The notes under the pieces were generated by a model. The model did not search any database. It was not told the origin of the DNA and saw nothing but the letters and a program-made list of their open reading frames with translations. This document shows, piece by piece, positions 8,703 through 18,074 of a DNA stretch of 64,000 nucleotides; position 1 is the stretch's first letter, and every line of letters begins with the position of its first letter. Both the position numbers and the translations under genes were made by a program. This DNA comes from CAZFER01 sp964517495 (GTDB lineage Bacteria; Hinthialibacterota; Hinthialibacteria; Hinthialibacterales; Hinthialibacteraceae). The stretch spans positions 53,216-117,215 of the forward strand of contig CAZFER010000011.1 of NCBI GenBank assembly GCA_964517495.1. The letters run 5' to 3'.

Positions 8703-9761
8703 TTATCCCTCCAAATGAAAGCGGGATTGTTTTCCTGTATCTGATTGAATCTTTTCGATTTCGCCAATCATGCTGCTTGTTAACGTTGTTACATTGGCTG
8801 GCAGGGTAATGGAGAGTATATTGCCTTTAAAGGAGTTACTTAAGGCAGCACAGATTTCGCCATAAAAGGGGGGAAACGTTACACCGGGAGAAGGTTGGGG
8901 TTCTACCACGGCGATGGATTTCTTTTTTTGTAATCGGGGAATAAGTGCCTCGAGGCTGAAAGGACGATAGCATAAGAGGCGTGAGATTGTATTATGTTGC
9001 GTTTCATCATGAGCAGGGATTTGAGATAAGATAGCCTTGTTCCCCTCTTCCAAATCGCCTTTATAAGGTAAACCACTTGAAGGAACTTCATAACCCACCG
9101 TTGTATAGGCTTCTTGCAAGATAGGGATTAGTTTGGAGTACAAACTGGTAAGGGTTACGGATTCTTTTTTTTTCTTCATGGAGGCGAGTGCGTCTTCAAA
9201 ACTCATTTTTTTTCCAGTGCGGCTTCCTCCAAAACCAGTCATTGGATTACCCAGGTTTAACCCTTCATGGGGTTTATAGTTCCCCATGCTGTCATGTTGT
9301 AGGCGGGAATGAAGAATAAGCACTGGCAGTTTGAGTTTTTTCTCGGCAAATAGATAATAAGCCAAGGCAAGGTGGTCATAGGCCTCTTGCCGGGTATGAG
9401 TGTGAAATTGCAGGCAGCCAGTGCCTGATACTTGATGGATGTTCCAGGTTTCAGCCAGTTCGTCCGGCACACCTGAGCGCATAGCCAATATCACGGCGGG
9501 TGTAAGCTGAGTGGCCATTTTGTGAAGAATATCCAAACCGTGAATTAATTCGTGAGCGGCGCAAAAGAGTAAAGCGTGTTTACTTTCCTGGGCTTTCTTT
9601 TCGATAAAAGACAAGCCGTTGCGGATGGAATCGGCGTGTTTAAATTGGGTGGCTCCACCTGATGCTACGGCCATATCAAAGTAAATCTTTTTTAAAGCGG
9701 GTGTAAATAATACTCGATCCAAGTTGGCTTGTTTGGCGATGCTTTTAAGGATGTTTTCCAC
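8703..9761 (-). CDS. Divergent pyruvate:ferredoxin oxidoreductase-like (domains I-II only)
   Basis: A 352-residue protein resembling the PFOR/2-oxoacid oxidoreductase alpha region. Residues about 60-165 follow the domain I pattern: a hydrophobic strand before A-A-H-E-L-I-H, then L-T-P-A-V-I-L-A-M-R-S and a T-R-Q-E-A-Y-D-H-L-A-L-A helix followed by L-P-V-L-I-L, parallel to S-V-Q-E-A-M-D-x-A ... V-P-F-L-H-F in PFOR. Residues about 265-300 (Y-R-P-F-S-L-E-A-L ... I-A-V-V-E-P) match the domain II transketolase-C-like start. No TPP-binding domain, gamma domain or ferredoxin domain follows, and no partner gene is adjacent. The start is GTG with GGGGAG upstream. Activity as a normal PFOR is impossible on its own; it may be a regulatory paralogue or bind a distant subunit. 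Confidence 0.55.
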   Translation of the reverse strand: MENILKSIAKQANLDRVLFTPALKKIYFDMAVASGGATQFKHADSIRNGLSFIEKKAQESKHALLFCAAHELIHGLDILHKMATQLTPAVILAMRSGVPDELAETWNIHQVSGTGCLQFHTHTRQEAYDHLALAYYLFAEKKLKLPVLILHSRLQHDSMGNYKPHEGLNLGNPMTGFGGSRTGKKMSFEDALASMKKKKESVTLTSLYSKLIPILQEAYTTVGYEVPSSGLPYKGDLEEGNKAILSQIPAHDETQHNTISRLLCYRPFSLEALIPRLQKKKSIAVVEPQPSPGVTFPPFYGEICAALSNSFKGNILSITLPANVTTLTSSMIGEIEKIQSDTGKQSRFHLEG

Positions 9762-9792
9762 GATTCAACTCTCCCCGTGAGTACAAACGATA

Positions 9793-11445
9793 TTACTCAA
9801 TATTAATTTGTTTTAAGCGATTCAGCAATAATAGTAAATCGACAGAATTGATTAAACCGTCATTATTCAAATCGGCATTTTGCTGATTTGATCGCCATAA
9901 TTGGGCAAAGAGATACAAGTCCTCCTGCGTGATTTTATTATCGCCGTTAAGGTCATAAGGATCCCCTGTCTCTGGTTCAAATGGAATCAAAAAAGCAGAG
10001 GGAGATTGGGGATCGTTATTGCCTGGAATCCCAACAAATAAGTCATCCAAATTATTTTGTCCCGGATTTTGATTGTAGATGAAGGAGTTTCCAAATTGAT
10101 CACCGTTTTGAATCCCATATATTTTAACCTGAGCGATAGACTCCACACTGGAATAAATGGCACCGGGAGACAAGTGATCACCTTCAATTATATAAATTGC
10201 TCCTGTTTGAGTGGCATTGAATGGGCTAATGGCGTTGAATGCACCAGCAGCCAGGCGATTACCTGAAGCAGACAAGGCAGAACCCAGACCGGAATTTGAT
10301 TGTGAATGGCCTATAAGAATAGAATCCCCCGGATTATCGCGTGATATAAATAAAGATGGAGTAGCCTCAAATGGGCTGGGAACCACTGCTATGGCTCCAG
10401 AAGAGAGTGGTCTATCAGGCAAACTCGCAGAAGGGAAACCCATAATGATTTCCTCTTGTCCATCATTGTTTATATCCCCACTGGTTAGGGTATCCACTAC
10501 GTGTTCGTTAGCTGCATCAAAGAGTGAAAACGCCAGAGTATAGGTGGCGAAGGGGATATGGTCATGAGCGTAAACACCCGTGGTTTTGGAGCCGCCTGGG
10601 ATGATATGGAAGGATGCTATGGGATATTGAGTCTGTTCAACACCAGCGAAGAGGGCTGCGTCGGTAAAACCGTCGTTGTCGATATCGCCAATATAATTGA
10701 ATGATTTACCGAAATCAGTTAATAGTGAGACGCCAATCTCAGGACCGTGAATGGTAAGTGAATTTTCAAAATTCAAACTATCAGTGCGAATCGTTTTTTG
10801 ATCAAAGGAATTGTTTCCGTATATAAGATATGCGGCTTCTCGATTGGTACTGAAGCGAGGGCCAGAATTATATATAAGCAGGTCGCTAAAGGTGTCATCA
10901 TTGAAAAAAGCCCCATCGGAGAGGGCGAAACCGAGCAATTCGCCGGGAGAGCCGTCTATAGTAAGGGCAAGATTTTCTTCATCTGCCAGTTCAATGGATC
11001 TCAGGGTTGATATACCTTTAATGATATACACTCTTCCACCTTCGCCTTCAAAAGGGGCACCTACTGCGATATCCTTAAAACCATCACGATCAAAATCATC
11101 CAAAGCCGATACTGAGAATCCAAAGCCGCTGCCGGTGTTACCTTGTATGACCACACCGTTGGTTAATAAATTGGAAAGGTTAATCGTGGACGGATAGCGT
11201 AACCGCTGCCGGCCAAGGATGATGTAGATGCGGTCATTAAGGGGATCGCTGATTACCAGCTCTGCTTCTCCACCCGGTCCAGCAAAATTGCCAACATTCT
11301 TTACTTTAAAGCCGCCAGCCCCATTTTCTATGCTTCCAATGAATTTAGTTGTTCCGATGGGTGGTGAATTCATATCAATGGTTTGTGAAAATACTGAAGG
11401 AATGGCTAATAAAACTATACTTGCAAGCAATAGAGTACGCATCAT
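9793..11445 (-). CDS. Secreted FG-GAP propeller protein with C-terminal dockerin
   Basis: A 550-residue exported protein. Residues 1-20 are a signal peptide. The body carries FG-GAP/integrin-alpha-like repeats, each with a calcium loop such as D-F-D-R-D-G-F-K-D-I-A-V-G-A-P, D-I-D-N-D-G-F-T-D and D-I-N-N-D-G-Q-E-E-I-I-M-G, giving a predicted beta-propeller. Residues about 495-547 form a type I dockerin with two EF-like loops, D-L-N-G-D-N-K-I-T-Q-E-D and D-L-N-N-D-G-L-I-N-S-V-D. Such proteins act outside the cell as adhesins or scaffold-bound modules. No cohesin is visible in this window, so the dockerin partner is unknown; in this kind of bacterium dockerins often occur without cellulosomes. 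Confidence 0.88.
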   Translation of the reverse strand: MMRTLLLASIVLLAIPSVFSQTIDMNSPPIGTTKFIGSIENGAGGFKVKNVGNFAGPGGEAELVISDPLNDRIYIILGRQRLRYPSTINLSNLLTNGVVIQGNTGSGFGFSVSALDDFDRDGFKDIAVGAPFEGEGGRVYIIKGISTLRSIELADEENLALTIDGSPGELLGFALSDGAFFNDDTFSDLLIYNSGPRFSTNREAAYLIYGNNSFDQKTIRTDSLNFENSLTIHGPEIGVSLLTDFGKSFNYIGDIDNDGFTDAALFAGVEQTQYPIASFHIIPGGSKTTGVYAHDHIPFATYTLAFSLFDAANEHVVDTLTSGDINNDGQEEIIMGFPSASLPDRPLSSGAIAVVPSPFEATPSLFISRDNPGDSILIGHSQSNSGLGSALSASGNRLAAGAFNAISPFNATQTGAIYIIEGDHLSPGAIYSSVESIAQVKIYGIQNGDQFGNSFIYNQNPGQNNLDDLFVGIPGNNDPQSPSAFLIPFEPETGDPYDLNGDNKITQEDLYLFAQLWRSNQQNADLNNDGLINSVDLLLLLNRLKQINIE

Positions 11446-11621
11446 GAATGGGCTCCTGAAAAAGATTAATTATATTGAGTTTTAACTTATGAATTTTGTG
11501 AATGTATAAACAATTCATTCATTCTATTTAATTATCCTCATTTTTTTATTTTATTGAATGTATCATAGAGGAGAGGTAAAGTCTTACGTTGGCTTTTTTC
11601 TTAAAGAGGGAGGGAGATCAT

Positions 11622-12311
11622 ATGATCAATTTGCAGGGGAAGCGGATATTAATTACTTCTGGACCGACCTATGCTCCCTTGGATGCTGTTCGATTTATTG
11701 CCAATCGTTCATCGGGACGATTGGGGAGTGTCATTGCTGCCCGTTTGTTGGATGTATCGGCGGAAGTGATTCAATTGGCAGGATCAAACAGTGTTACAGT
11801 GGAAGCCTATTGGGAAAAAGAGGAAGGAGCCTATAAAGTTATTTTTTATGAAACCGTGGATGATCTAAAACAATTATTAAAGGACTATCTGCAGGATGAA
11901 TCGATTGATGCGGTGCTAATGGCAGCCGCTGTGTTGGATTACGTGCCAGTTGAAACGGTCAATGGGAAAAAGTCATCAGGGGATGATGAATGGAACATAA
12001 AATTGAAACGTGGAGAAAAATTGATTGAACTGCTAAGAAATTGGTCCAAGGAGACATTGATCGTGGGATTTAAACTGGAGAGTAATTTGTCGATCGATCA
12101 TTTGAAAGAGCGAGCTCACCATTTAATGAAGCGTAGTGATGCAATGTTGGTGGTGGCCAATCAGGTCGAAGATATTGATGAAGCGCGGCATATTGGTTAT
12201 CTGGTGGAGAGAGATAAAAAAACAAATTCGGTTTCTATTTCGGCATCAATGGAATCGCGTGAAGAGATAGCTGAACGGTTGCTGGAACGAATGAGCTATT
12301 TATTGAAGTGA
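11622..12311 (+). CDS. coaB: Phosphopantothenate-cysteine ligase-like (stand-alone CoaB)
   Basis: A 229-residue protein matching the CoaB half of bifunctional CoaBC. It should join cysteine to 4'-phosphopantothenate in coenzyme A synthesis. Signatures are the N-terminal I-L-I-T-S-G-P-T-Y-A-P-L-D-x-V-R segment, N-R-S-S-G-R-L-G, the A-A-A-V-L-D-Y motif and V-G-F-K-L-E. The start is moved from a TTG at 11589 to the ATG at 11622 because a strong GGGAGGGAGA site lies just before it and the domain begins there. CoaC follows 16 bp later as a separate gene, the reverse of the domain order in normal CoaBC fusions. Confidence 0.85.
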   Translation: MINLQGKRILITSGPTYAPLDAVRFIANRSSGRLGSVIAARLLDVSAEVIQLAGSNSVTVEAYWEKEEGAYKVIFYETVDDLKQLLKDYLQDESIDAVLMAAAVLDYVPVETVNGKKSSGDDEWNIKLKRGEKLIELLRNWSKETLIVGFKLESNLSIDHLKERAHHLMKRSDAMLVVANQVEDIDEARHIGYLVERDKKTNSVSISASMESREEIAERLLERMSYLLK

Positions 12312-12327
12312 AGTAAAAGGATATGCA

Positions 12328-12867
12328 ATGATTGTATCAGAAAAGAACATTTTGGTGGGTGTTACTGGAGGTATCGCAGCGTATAAATCGGCGATATTGG
12401 TAAGGTTATTGAAAAAGTCGATGGCTGATGTGAAAGTGATTATGACCGAATCAGCGCAAAAGTTCATTACACCATTGACGTTGTCGACTTTATCGGAAAA
12501 CCCGGTTGGTTTGGATATGTTTGATCAACCCCCGATTCATGAAATCCGGCATATTGCCTGGGCGGAATGGGCGGATATCGCCGTTATTGCACCCGCTACG
12601 GCAAATTGTTTAGCAAAAGCGGCGGTTGGTTTGGCAGATGACTTGCTTTCCAGCACCATATTGTCATTGGAATGTCCTTTGGTATTTGCTCCGGCGATGC
12701 ATCGCCAGATGTGGGCTCATCCTGCCGTGCAAGCGAATGTGGAAACCTTGAAAAGTTATGGTTACCACATTATCGAACCAGGGAGTGGGGAATTGGCTTC
12801 CGGTGATGTGGGGGTGGGGCGAATGCGTGAACCGGAGGAGATCATTGAGTATATCGAATCGCTATGA
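12328..12867 (+). CDS. coaC: Phosphopantothenoylcysteine decarboxylase-like flavoprotein (stand-alone CoaC)
   Basis: A 179-residue HFCD-family flavoprotein corresponding to the CoaC half of CoaBC. It binds FMN and should decarboxylate phosphopantothenoylcysteine to phosphopantetheine. Visible signatures: V-G-V-T-G-G-I-A-A-Y-K at the N-terminus, catalytic His in P-I-H-E-I-R-H-I (the segment with the active-site histidine), P-A-T-A-N-C-L-A-K, and the substrate clamp P-A-M-H-R-Q-M-W in place of the usual P-A-M-N-x-x-M-W. The Asn to His change in that last motif is unusual, because the Asn normally contacts substrate; this could mean a shifted substrate. It follows coaB by 16 bp in the same operon. 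Confidence 0.83.
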   Translation: MIVSEKNILVGVTGGIAAYKSAILVRLLKKSMADVKVIMTESAQKFITPLTLSTLSENPVGLDMFDQPPIHEIRHIAWAEWADIAVIAPATANCLAKAAVGLADDLLSSTILSLECPLVFAPAMHRQMWAHPAVQANVETLKSYGYHIIEPGSGELASGDVGVGRMREPEEIIEYIESL

Positions 12868-12908
12868 AGTAAAAATTGTTGAAAAGAAGAAAGCGAGGAT
12901 GTGGTTTC

Positions 12909-14315
12909 ATGGGGGATATGACAAGCTCCATGTCTAATGAGCATACACTTGATAAAGCCTTTTTGAAAAGATTGCGTGATATTTTTACCGCTGAACGGTT
13001 GTCGGTGGAACCGGTGGATTTATTAACCTATGCCTATGACGCGACCAAAAAAGAATATCCACCGCATGTGGTTGTATGGCCGGAAACGGATGATGAAATA
13101 GCCGCGTTGATGAAAAAGGCGGGTGAATATAATGTCCCCATTTATCCTCGTGGTGGGGGAACCGGTTTAACAGGTGGCGCGTTGGCGACGCGGGGTGGAA
13201 TATTGATGTCGTTGGAACGCATGGCAGAGATTATTGAAGTGGATGAGGAAAACAGGTTAGTGACAGTACAGCCAGGGATAACCTTGGGGGCGCTAAAATC
13301 TGAGGTACACAAGCATGGTTTGATGTATCCTCCCGATCCCTCCAGCGCCAAGACCGCTTCATTGGGTGGAACTTTAGCGGAATGTGCTGGAGGGTTGAAT
13401 TGTGTGAAATATGGTACCACCAAGGATTGGGTGCAGTCGATACGAGCCGTGTTGCCTACAGGCGAAAAGATCAAAGCGGGGACCAAGGCACGTAAAAATG
13501 TTGTTGGATATAACTTACTCCAACTTATTGTCGGCTCAGAGGGAACGCTTGCAACGATTACGGAAGCTACGCTGCGGTTGATTCCAAATCCGACAACCCG
13601 TGCGACATTTATCGCTCTTTTTGATTCAGTGGCCGAGTCGGCGGAGGCCGTGCAGGCAATGTTAAAAAGCGGTGTTACGCCATGTGCGTTGGAATTTATC
13701 GATCGCAAATGCCTGGAAGCGGGAAATGAATATGCCAAGGATAAATATATCCCCTTGGCCGAAGCCTTGTTGTTGGTGGAAGTGGATGGGTATATTGAAA
13801 AACTGGTGAATGATGATTTGAATTCACTTATGGAAGTATGCCGCGCGTATGGTGCCTATGAACTTAAACTTTCACAAAGCGAAAAAGAGCGGGATGACTT
13901 ATGGGCAATTCGCCGAACCCTAAGCCCCGCGATGTATACCAAGGCCCCTTTTAAAACCAATGAGGATATTTGTGTTCCGGTTTCGCGTTATCCGGATATT
14001 ATGGAAAAAGCCTATGAGATTAGCGAACGCTATAATATATTGACTTTATGTTTTGGCCATGCAGGGGATGGAAATATCCATGTGAACTTTATGTCGCATG
14101 ATCAAAAGGATCCCGCCGTGGAATCGGCTGTGAAAGAATTGTTTGAAGCCGTGGTGGAAATGCAGGGCAGTATATCCGGCGAGCATGGTATTGGGATTAC
14201 CAAAGCACCTTACATTTCGCTCGAATTAGGTGAGTCAGAACGCACATTACTGAGTAACATCAAAAAAATTTTTGATCCACATAATATCCTCAATCCTGGG
14301 AAAATAATTGCATAA
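12909..14315 (+). CDS. FAD-binding oxidase, GlcD/D-lactate dehydrogenase family
   Basis: A 468-residue flavoprotein of the VAO/GlcD family. It oxidises a 2-hydroxyacid such as glycolate or D-lactate. The FAD_binding_4 domain spans about residues 40-215, with P-R-G-G-G-T-G-L-T-G-G-A and the D-P-S-S segment after M-Y-P-P; the FAD-oxidase C-terminal domain follows, with G-H-A-G-D-G-N-I-H and E-H-G-I-G near the end. The start is placed at the ATG at 12909, preceded by GAGG about 10 bases away, rather than at a TTG 33 bases earlier. It begins 41 bp after coaC in the same direction. No GlcE, GlcF or Fe-S partner gene is adjacent, so the electron acceptor is not evident. Confidence 0.88.
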   Translation: MGDMTSSMSNEHTLDKAFLKRLRDIFTAERLSVEPVDLLTYAYDATKKEYPPHVVVWPETDDEIAALMKKAGEYNVPIYPRGGGTGLTGGALATRGGILMSLERMAEIIEVDEENRLVTVQPGITLGALKSEVHKHGLMYPPDPSSAKTASLGGTLAECAGGLNCVKYGTTKDWVQSIRAVLPTGEKIKAGTKARKNVVGYNLLQLIVGSEGTLATITEATLRLIPNPTTRATFIALFDSVAESAEAVQAMLKSGVTPCALEFIDRKCLEAGNEYAKDKYIPLAEALLLVEVDGYIEKLVNDDLNSLMEVCRAYGAYELKLSQSEKERDDLWAIRRTLSPAMYTKAPFKTNEDICVPVSRYPDIMEKAYEISERYNILTLCFGHAGDGNIHVNFMSHDQKDPAVESAVKELFEAVVEMQGSISGEHGIGITKAPYISLELGESERTLLSNIKKIFDPHNILNPGKIIA

Positions 14316-14369
14316 TTTTTCAAGAGTATTAAAATCTTATTATATATCGAATTAATTGGATTGAGTAAA

Positions 14370-15458
14370 ATGCAATACAAAACCATCTTTCTCTTCATTG
14401 GTTTATCCCTGATGTTGCTTGGGATAACCGGCCAGGTTGTTAAAGCGCAGGATGTTCCTTCAATCCCTCCTTCGATGATGGATTCTTCTTCATCCTCAAA
14501 TTCTCTTGCGGAATTATTAAAAGCGGATTTGATGAAACGGCTGATGCAAACCAAGGATGAAGCGGAAAAGAACAGGCGGCCACGTGTTCAGCGGCCACAC
14601 CCGGAATGGGGTAATAAACCACGTGGGGATCAGCCGATCGATATCACCAAATATATAGGGCCAGAGGGAGACGCCAATAAGACGTATGAAAAGTTAGCGG
14701 AAAAAGGGTTGGTGCCACCTTCCATGCCAGCACCATCGGTGCCCGAGGCGACAGATTTTATCGACGAACTAACGGATGATATGCCTTTGGAAAAACGTTT
14801 TGGTTTCATCGGTGATTTAGTGAAGCGCCGCAAATATGATACAGCCTTGCGGGAAACAGAGAAAATATTGGAATCAGAGTTAAAAAAAGAGGATCAGCTC
14901 AAGGCCCTGATTCTTCGAGAAAAGGCATTGTTTCATGATCACCATTATGATGTGGTGGAAAACGATTATTTTCGTTTAAAAGCATTTTTTCCAAAAGAGG
15001 AAGAAATCGATGAATTGAAATCCTATATTGAAAAGGAAACAGGAATCGCACCGTTAAAAAAGGCTGTATTAGAAAATCCTGGTGATGCAGTCAAGCAACA
15101 CCAACTCTTGAGTTTATATAAAAAATATGGATGGATGGATCTTGCCGAGGAATTCTTTTTGGATACTATTCAAGATATTTCACCACCGACAATCATCAGT
15201 TTAAGTGAAATTTATTTTCTTAAAAAAGATTATGCAATGCTGATTGAACTCTCACGCAAAGCGCAGGAGTTGTATCCCGAAAAGGGTGAATTTGTTTATA
15301 ATGAGGGGGTGGGGCTTTATTCAAAAGGCGAGTCACTTTCAAAGGAACAGGCCTTGGAGGTCTTTAAAAAAGTACGTTTCATGAATCTCCCACCTGCCAC
15401 CCGCAGAAATGTGACCTGGTATTTAAAACGCCTTAATTCGGCCAGCCGGCGTTATTGA
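14370..15458 (+). CDS. Secreted tetratricopeptide-like protein (hypothetical)
   Basis: A 362-residue exported protein of no recognised family. A signal peptide covers about residues 1-27 and ends near V-K-A-Q. A Pro/Ser-rich and basic linker follows, then from about residue 130 an all-helical region with the alternating pattern of degenerate TPR-like helical hairpins (for example L-V-K-R-R-K-Y-D-T-A-L-R-E-T-E-K-I-L). It probably works as a periplasmic scaffold. The ATG at 14370 is chosen over a TTG 9 bases upstream. It converges on the GxGYxYP gene, with only 2 bases between the stops. Confidence 0.6.
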   Translation: MQYKTIFLFIGLSLMLLGITGQVVKAQDVPSIPPSMMDSSSSSNSLAELLKADLMKRLMQTKDEAEKNRRPRVQRPHPEWGNKPRGDQPIDITKYIGPEGDANKTYEKLAEKGLVPPSMPAPSVPEATDFIDELTDDMPLEKRFGFIGDLVKRRKYDTALRETEKILESELKKEDQLKALILREKALFHDHHYDVVENDYFRLKAFFPKEEEIDELKSYIEKETGIAPLKKAVLENPGDAVKQHQLLSLYKKYGWMDLAEEFFLDTIQDISPPTIISLSEIYFLKKDYAMLIELSRKAQELYPEKGEFVYNEGVGLYSKGESLSKEQALEVFKKVRFMNLPPATRRNVTWYLKRLNSASRRY

Positions 15459-15460
15459 AA

Positions 15461-17761
15461 TTATTGTATGACGATCTGTTTTTTGTGTTGAATAGGGGAT
15501 TTCTCTACGTTTTCCTGCTCAAAGGTCAGTATCAAATCGTATAGACCGGGGCGGTTGGGGGCCAGAATTAGTGGATAAACGGTTGTGGATGCCCCTGGCC
15601 GTACGGTTTCTTCCACATAAGCTTTGTTGACACCTTCCTGAATGACTTCCTCACCTTGGTACATCCAGTTGTATTCAAGGGCATAGCGCCGATCGGCGGG
15701 AATATTGGGTACATTCCAGGTGTCCCAGCCATCGTTGCGTAAAAGAACTTCGCATTCATAGCGTTGGTTTTGGTTCATTTCGATGGGAATGGTATCTGAA
15801 ATGAAATTTGGCAGGTAATAGTTCACACTGGGATCGTTCCCGGCATAGTGCTGGCGCAATAGATAGAAGAAGGTGTAAGGATCAACGGCTTCATACAGGT
15901 TGGGGTGTTCACGTTGTATCCATTCATAGGCTGTCCGAATGAGGGTGGGAGTGGCAAGTTTGAATCGGTATATGTGAAAAGCCGGTCCATTGGTTTGAGT
16001 ATGATCATAAATGGTTTGAATCACATTGTGGAGACTTGGATTGTCTTCAAGGAACATGGCGGTCTCTTCAATGAAGGGAACAAGATTGTCGAGAAGATTT
16101 TCGCGGAAAGGTTTAAGCGTACTGACTCCATGGGGGGAGAAGGATTTGAAATGGCGTTGAAGCTCGGGATCAAAATAGACGGGGGGGAGATCGTTGCGGT
16201 CGAGGTCGGCTCCAATGGTGATATTGATATCGAATTGCCGGTATAAATTCTCAGAGATTTCTTTCCAGGCATCTATGGCGCTGGGGAGATCGGAGTGTTC
16301 ACGAGGATAGAGAAATCGGTTGGGATAGCAATATCCTGCACCAGATACACCGGATACAAAGTAGTCGTTTTGAGTTTTGGTTTTATAGAGGTGATGGAAA
16401 ATATGGGGTACTCGTTCGTATAAAATCGGTGAAATAGCCCACGTTAATGGCAGGCCCCCCCGGGCGGTATCTTCCCATTGGTGGGGAACGGTTTGATAAA
16501 GAAATGGAGAAGAATCATAACTGCCGATGACGAAGAGCAGGTAGTTTTTGTTTTCCAAAGGACGAGATGAGGGAACGGAATTTTGATAATAGCGTTGATC
16601 AAGAGGAAAATGTTGAAAGACTGAGGCATTGGCTAGAGCGCCAAAAGGAGAACTATCAGCGTCGATAATTCCGTTATAGGCGGAGATGATTGCCGTATAC
16701 CGTTCCGCTGTATCGGAGACGGAGTGAATACCCCCTGCCGCTTTGCTGTATTTGATCCACCAGGGAACAAAGCCGCCAAATTTTAAGATAGGTTCACCTC
16801 CCACGGTGTTTTGTTGGGCGGATTGGAGAATATCGAACAGGACCACCCGGTCGATACCACGGAAGATGGGGCCGCCTTCAATATCTGTGGGGACTTCATC
16901 CCACCAGGGTCCTAAATCCATAAAGAAGGATTTTTTGCTCACATAGAAATCATGATTGACGATGAGGCATTCCTGTAAATCACGGTATTGGTAACCGTCG
17001 ACGCGGGGATCCCAATCATAAGGATCAAGAAAATAGGCAAAATGATTGGGAGCGCACATGCCGTTTTCGAGGTATAAGGTTTTGGCCCATAAGTAGGCGT
17101 CTCCCTTTTTGGTGCGGGTTGTGTCTAAGTTGGTGTTTGGCACTTTTCCTACTGCATCAAAACGGTTGGTGAAGTTTTCGCGGGGTGGAAGTTGGGGGCC
17201 TCCAGCGACGATTTGGGTGTAGAGTGAATCAGGGCTGGTATCACGCCGGACGGGGAGGTAGCCATCGGCTCCGGCGATAGTGAGGGCGACATTGCCAGTG
17301 GCGGGGACGTTTGGGTCCCACAAGACTACTGCGGTGAAATAATCACGAAAAAGTTCGAGTAGATTTTCGAGGGTGGAAATATGAACCAAGCGATAATCGG
17401 CCAGGTATCTTCCCGGAGAGCGTAATTTTTCCAGCCAATAGCGGTCCACGTTCAAATTGTGCCGTGATAATCCTTCCTGGACATACAGTATATAAAGTTG
17501 TGGTTTATCCCGGTTCACCAATCCCTGCAAGGTGGAAACCAGGTTGATGACATCGTATTGCCAGACTTTGTTTTCGGGCTTGAGGGAAAGGTACTGTTCT
17601 AGATCGAAGATATAGAGAATCTCTTCCTGCATAGTGGGTTGGTTTTGATTCGCTTGCGCCAAACCCATGTGGGGAGTGAGGAAGAGTAGAATGAGTGTAA
17701 TCAACAACACTCGGAGGTGTGGAGATGGGTTTGGGATATTTTTTAAATGTATTCCTCTCAA
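15461..17761 (-). CDS. Secreted GxGYxYP-family protein (putative glycoside hydrolase)
   Basis: A 766-residue exported protein. The family-defining G-x-G-Y-x-Y-P motif is seen as G-A-G-Y-C-Y-P at about residues 472-478. The N-terminal region after the signal peptide (about residues 1-40) shows the family's opening pattern, with W-Q-Y-D-V-I-N-L-V-S-T-L-Q-G-L-V-N-R around residue 65. The last 110 residues form a beta-rich module, perhaps for carbohydrate or surface binding. The biochemical activity of this family is only predicted (TIM-barrel-like hydrolase). Translation starts at TTG with GAGGG 7 bases upstream; no internal Met fits before the signal sequence. It is a single-gene unit. Confidence 0.8.
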   Translation of the reverse strand: MRGIHLKNIPNPSPHLRVLLITLILLFLTPHMGLAQANQNQPTMQEEILYIFDLEQYLSLKPENKVWQYDVINLVSTLQGLVNRDKPQLYILYVQEGLSRHNLNVDRYWLEKLRSPGRYLADYRLVHISTLENLLELFRDYFTAVVLWDPNVPATGNVALTIAGADGYLPVRRDTSPDSLYTQIVAGGPQLPPRENFTNRFDAVGKVPNTNLDTTRTKKGDAYLWAKTLYLENGMCAPNHFAYFLDPYDWDPRVDGYQYRDLQECLIVNHDFYVSKKSFFMDLGPWWDEVPTDIEGGPIFRGIDRVVLFDILQSAQQNTVGGEPILKFGGFVPWWIKYSKAAGGIHSVSDTAERYTAIISAYNGIIDADSSPFGALANASVFQHFPLDQRYYQNSVPSSRPLENKNYLLFVIGSYDSSPFLYQTVPHQWEDTARGGLPLTWAISPILYERVPHIFHHLYKTKTQNDYFVSGVSGAGYCYPNRFLYPREHSDLPSAIDAWKEISENLYRQFDINITIGADLDRNDLPPVYFDPELQRHFKSFSPHGVSTLKPFRENLLDNLVPFIEETAMFLEDNPSLHNVIQTIYDHTQTNGPAFHIYRFKLATPTLIRTAYEWIQREHPNLYEAVDPYTFFYLLRQHYAGNDPSVNYYLPNFISDTIPIEMNQNQRYECEVLLRNDGWDTWNVPNIPADRRYALEYNWMYQGEEVIQEGVNKAYVEETVRPGASTTVYPLILAPNRPGLYDLILTFEQENVEKSPIQHKKQIVIQ

Positions 17762-18074
17762 GGTTCGTCCCTCAATTTCACCAGCTTATTAATACCATGT
17801 TTGCCTGTGATGCCTTCGACTTAAGGTGATGTGGTTTTGAAGTCACTGATAGCCGATAATATGAAGGAATTCAAGGGGGTGGGGGATAGTTACATTACGT
17901 TGCTTTCGTTTTTAACTTTTATTTATAATTTCAGCGTTCGCGATATGTGTGCAATGTCAAGTCATTAGATAATCGACACCATGATTGGATGCAGTTTGAG
18001 AAGAGTTTATCATACACCCCGGCTAATCGGGAGATTCGCTCTCGGTGGGGTTGTTGTATTGCTTTGGGGTGAGG
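17762..18074. other. Noncoding stretch between two secreted-protein genes
   Basis: A 313-base gap with no ORF of interest, between the GxGYxYP gene and the glycosidase remnant, both on the minus strand. A weak hairpin (ACCCC at 18015-18019 with GGGGT at 18047-18051 and an inner GGGAG/CTC region) lies just after the remnant's stop. No U-tract follows on the minus strand, so it is not a convincing terminator. Otherwise nothing was recognised. Confidence 0.4.

Noticed and set aside
13142..13738. 198-codon minus-strand ORF
   Set aside because: Antisense shadow of the GlcD-type oxidase, whose FAD motifs are intact.
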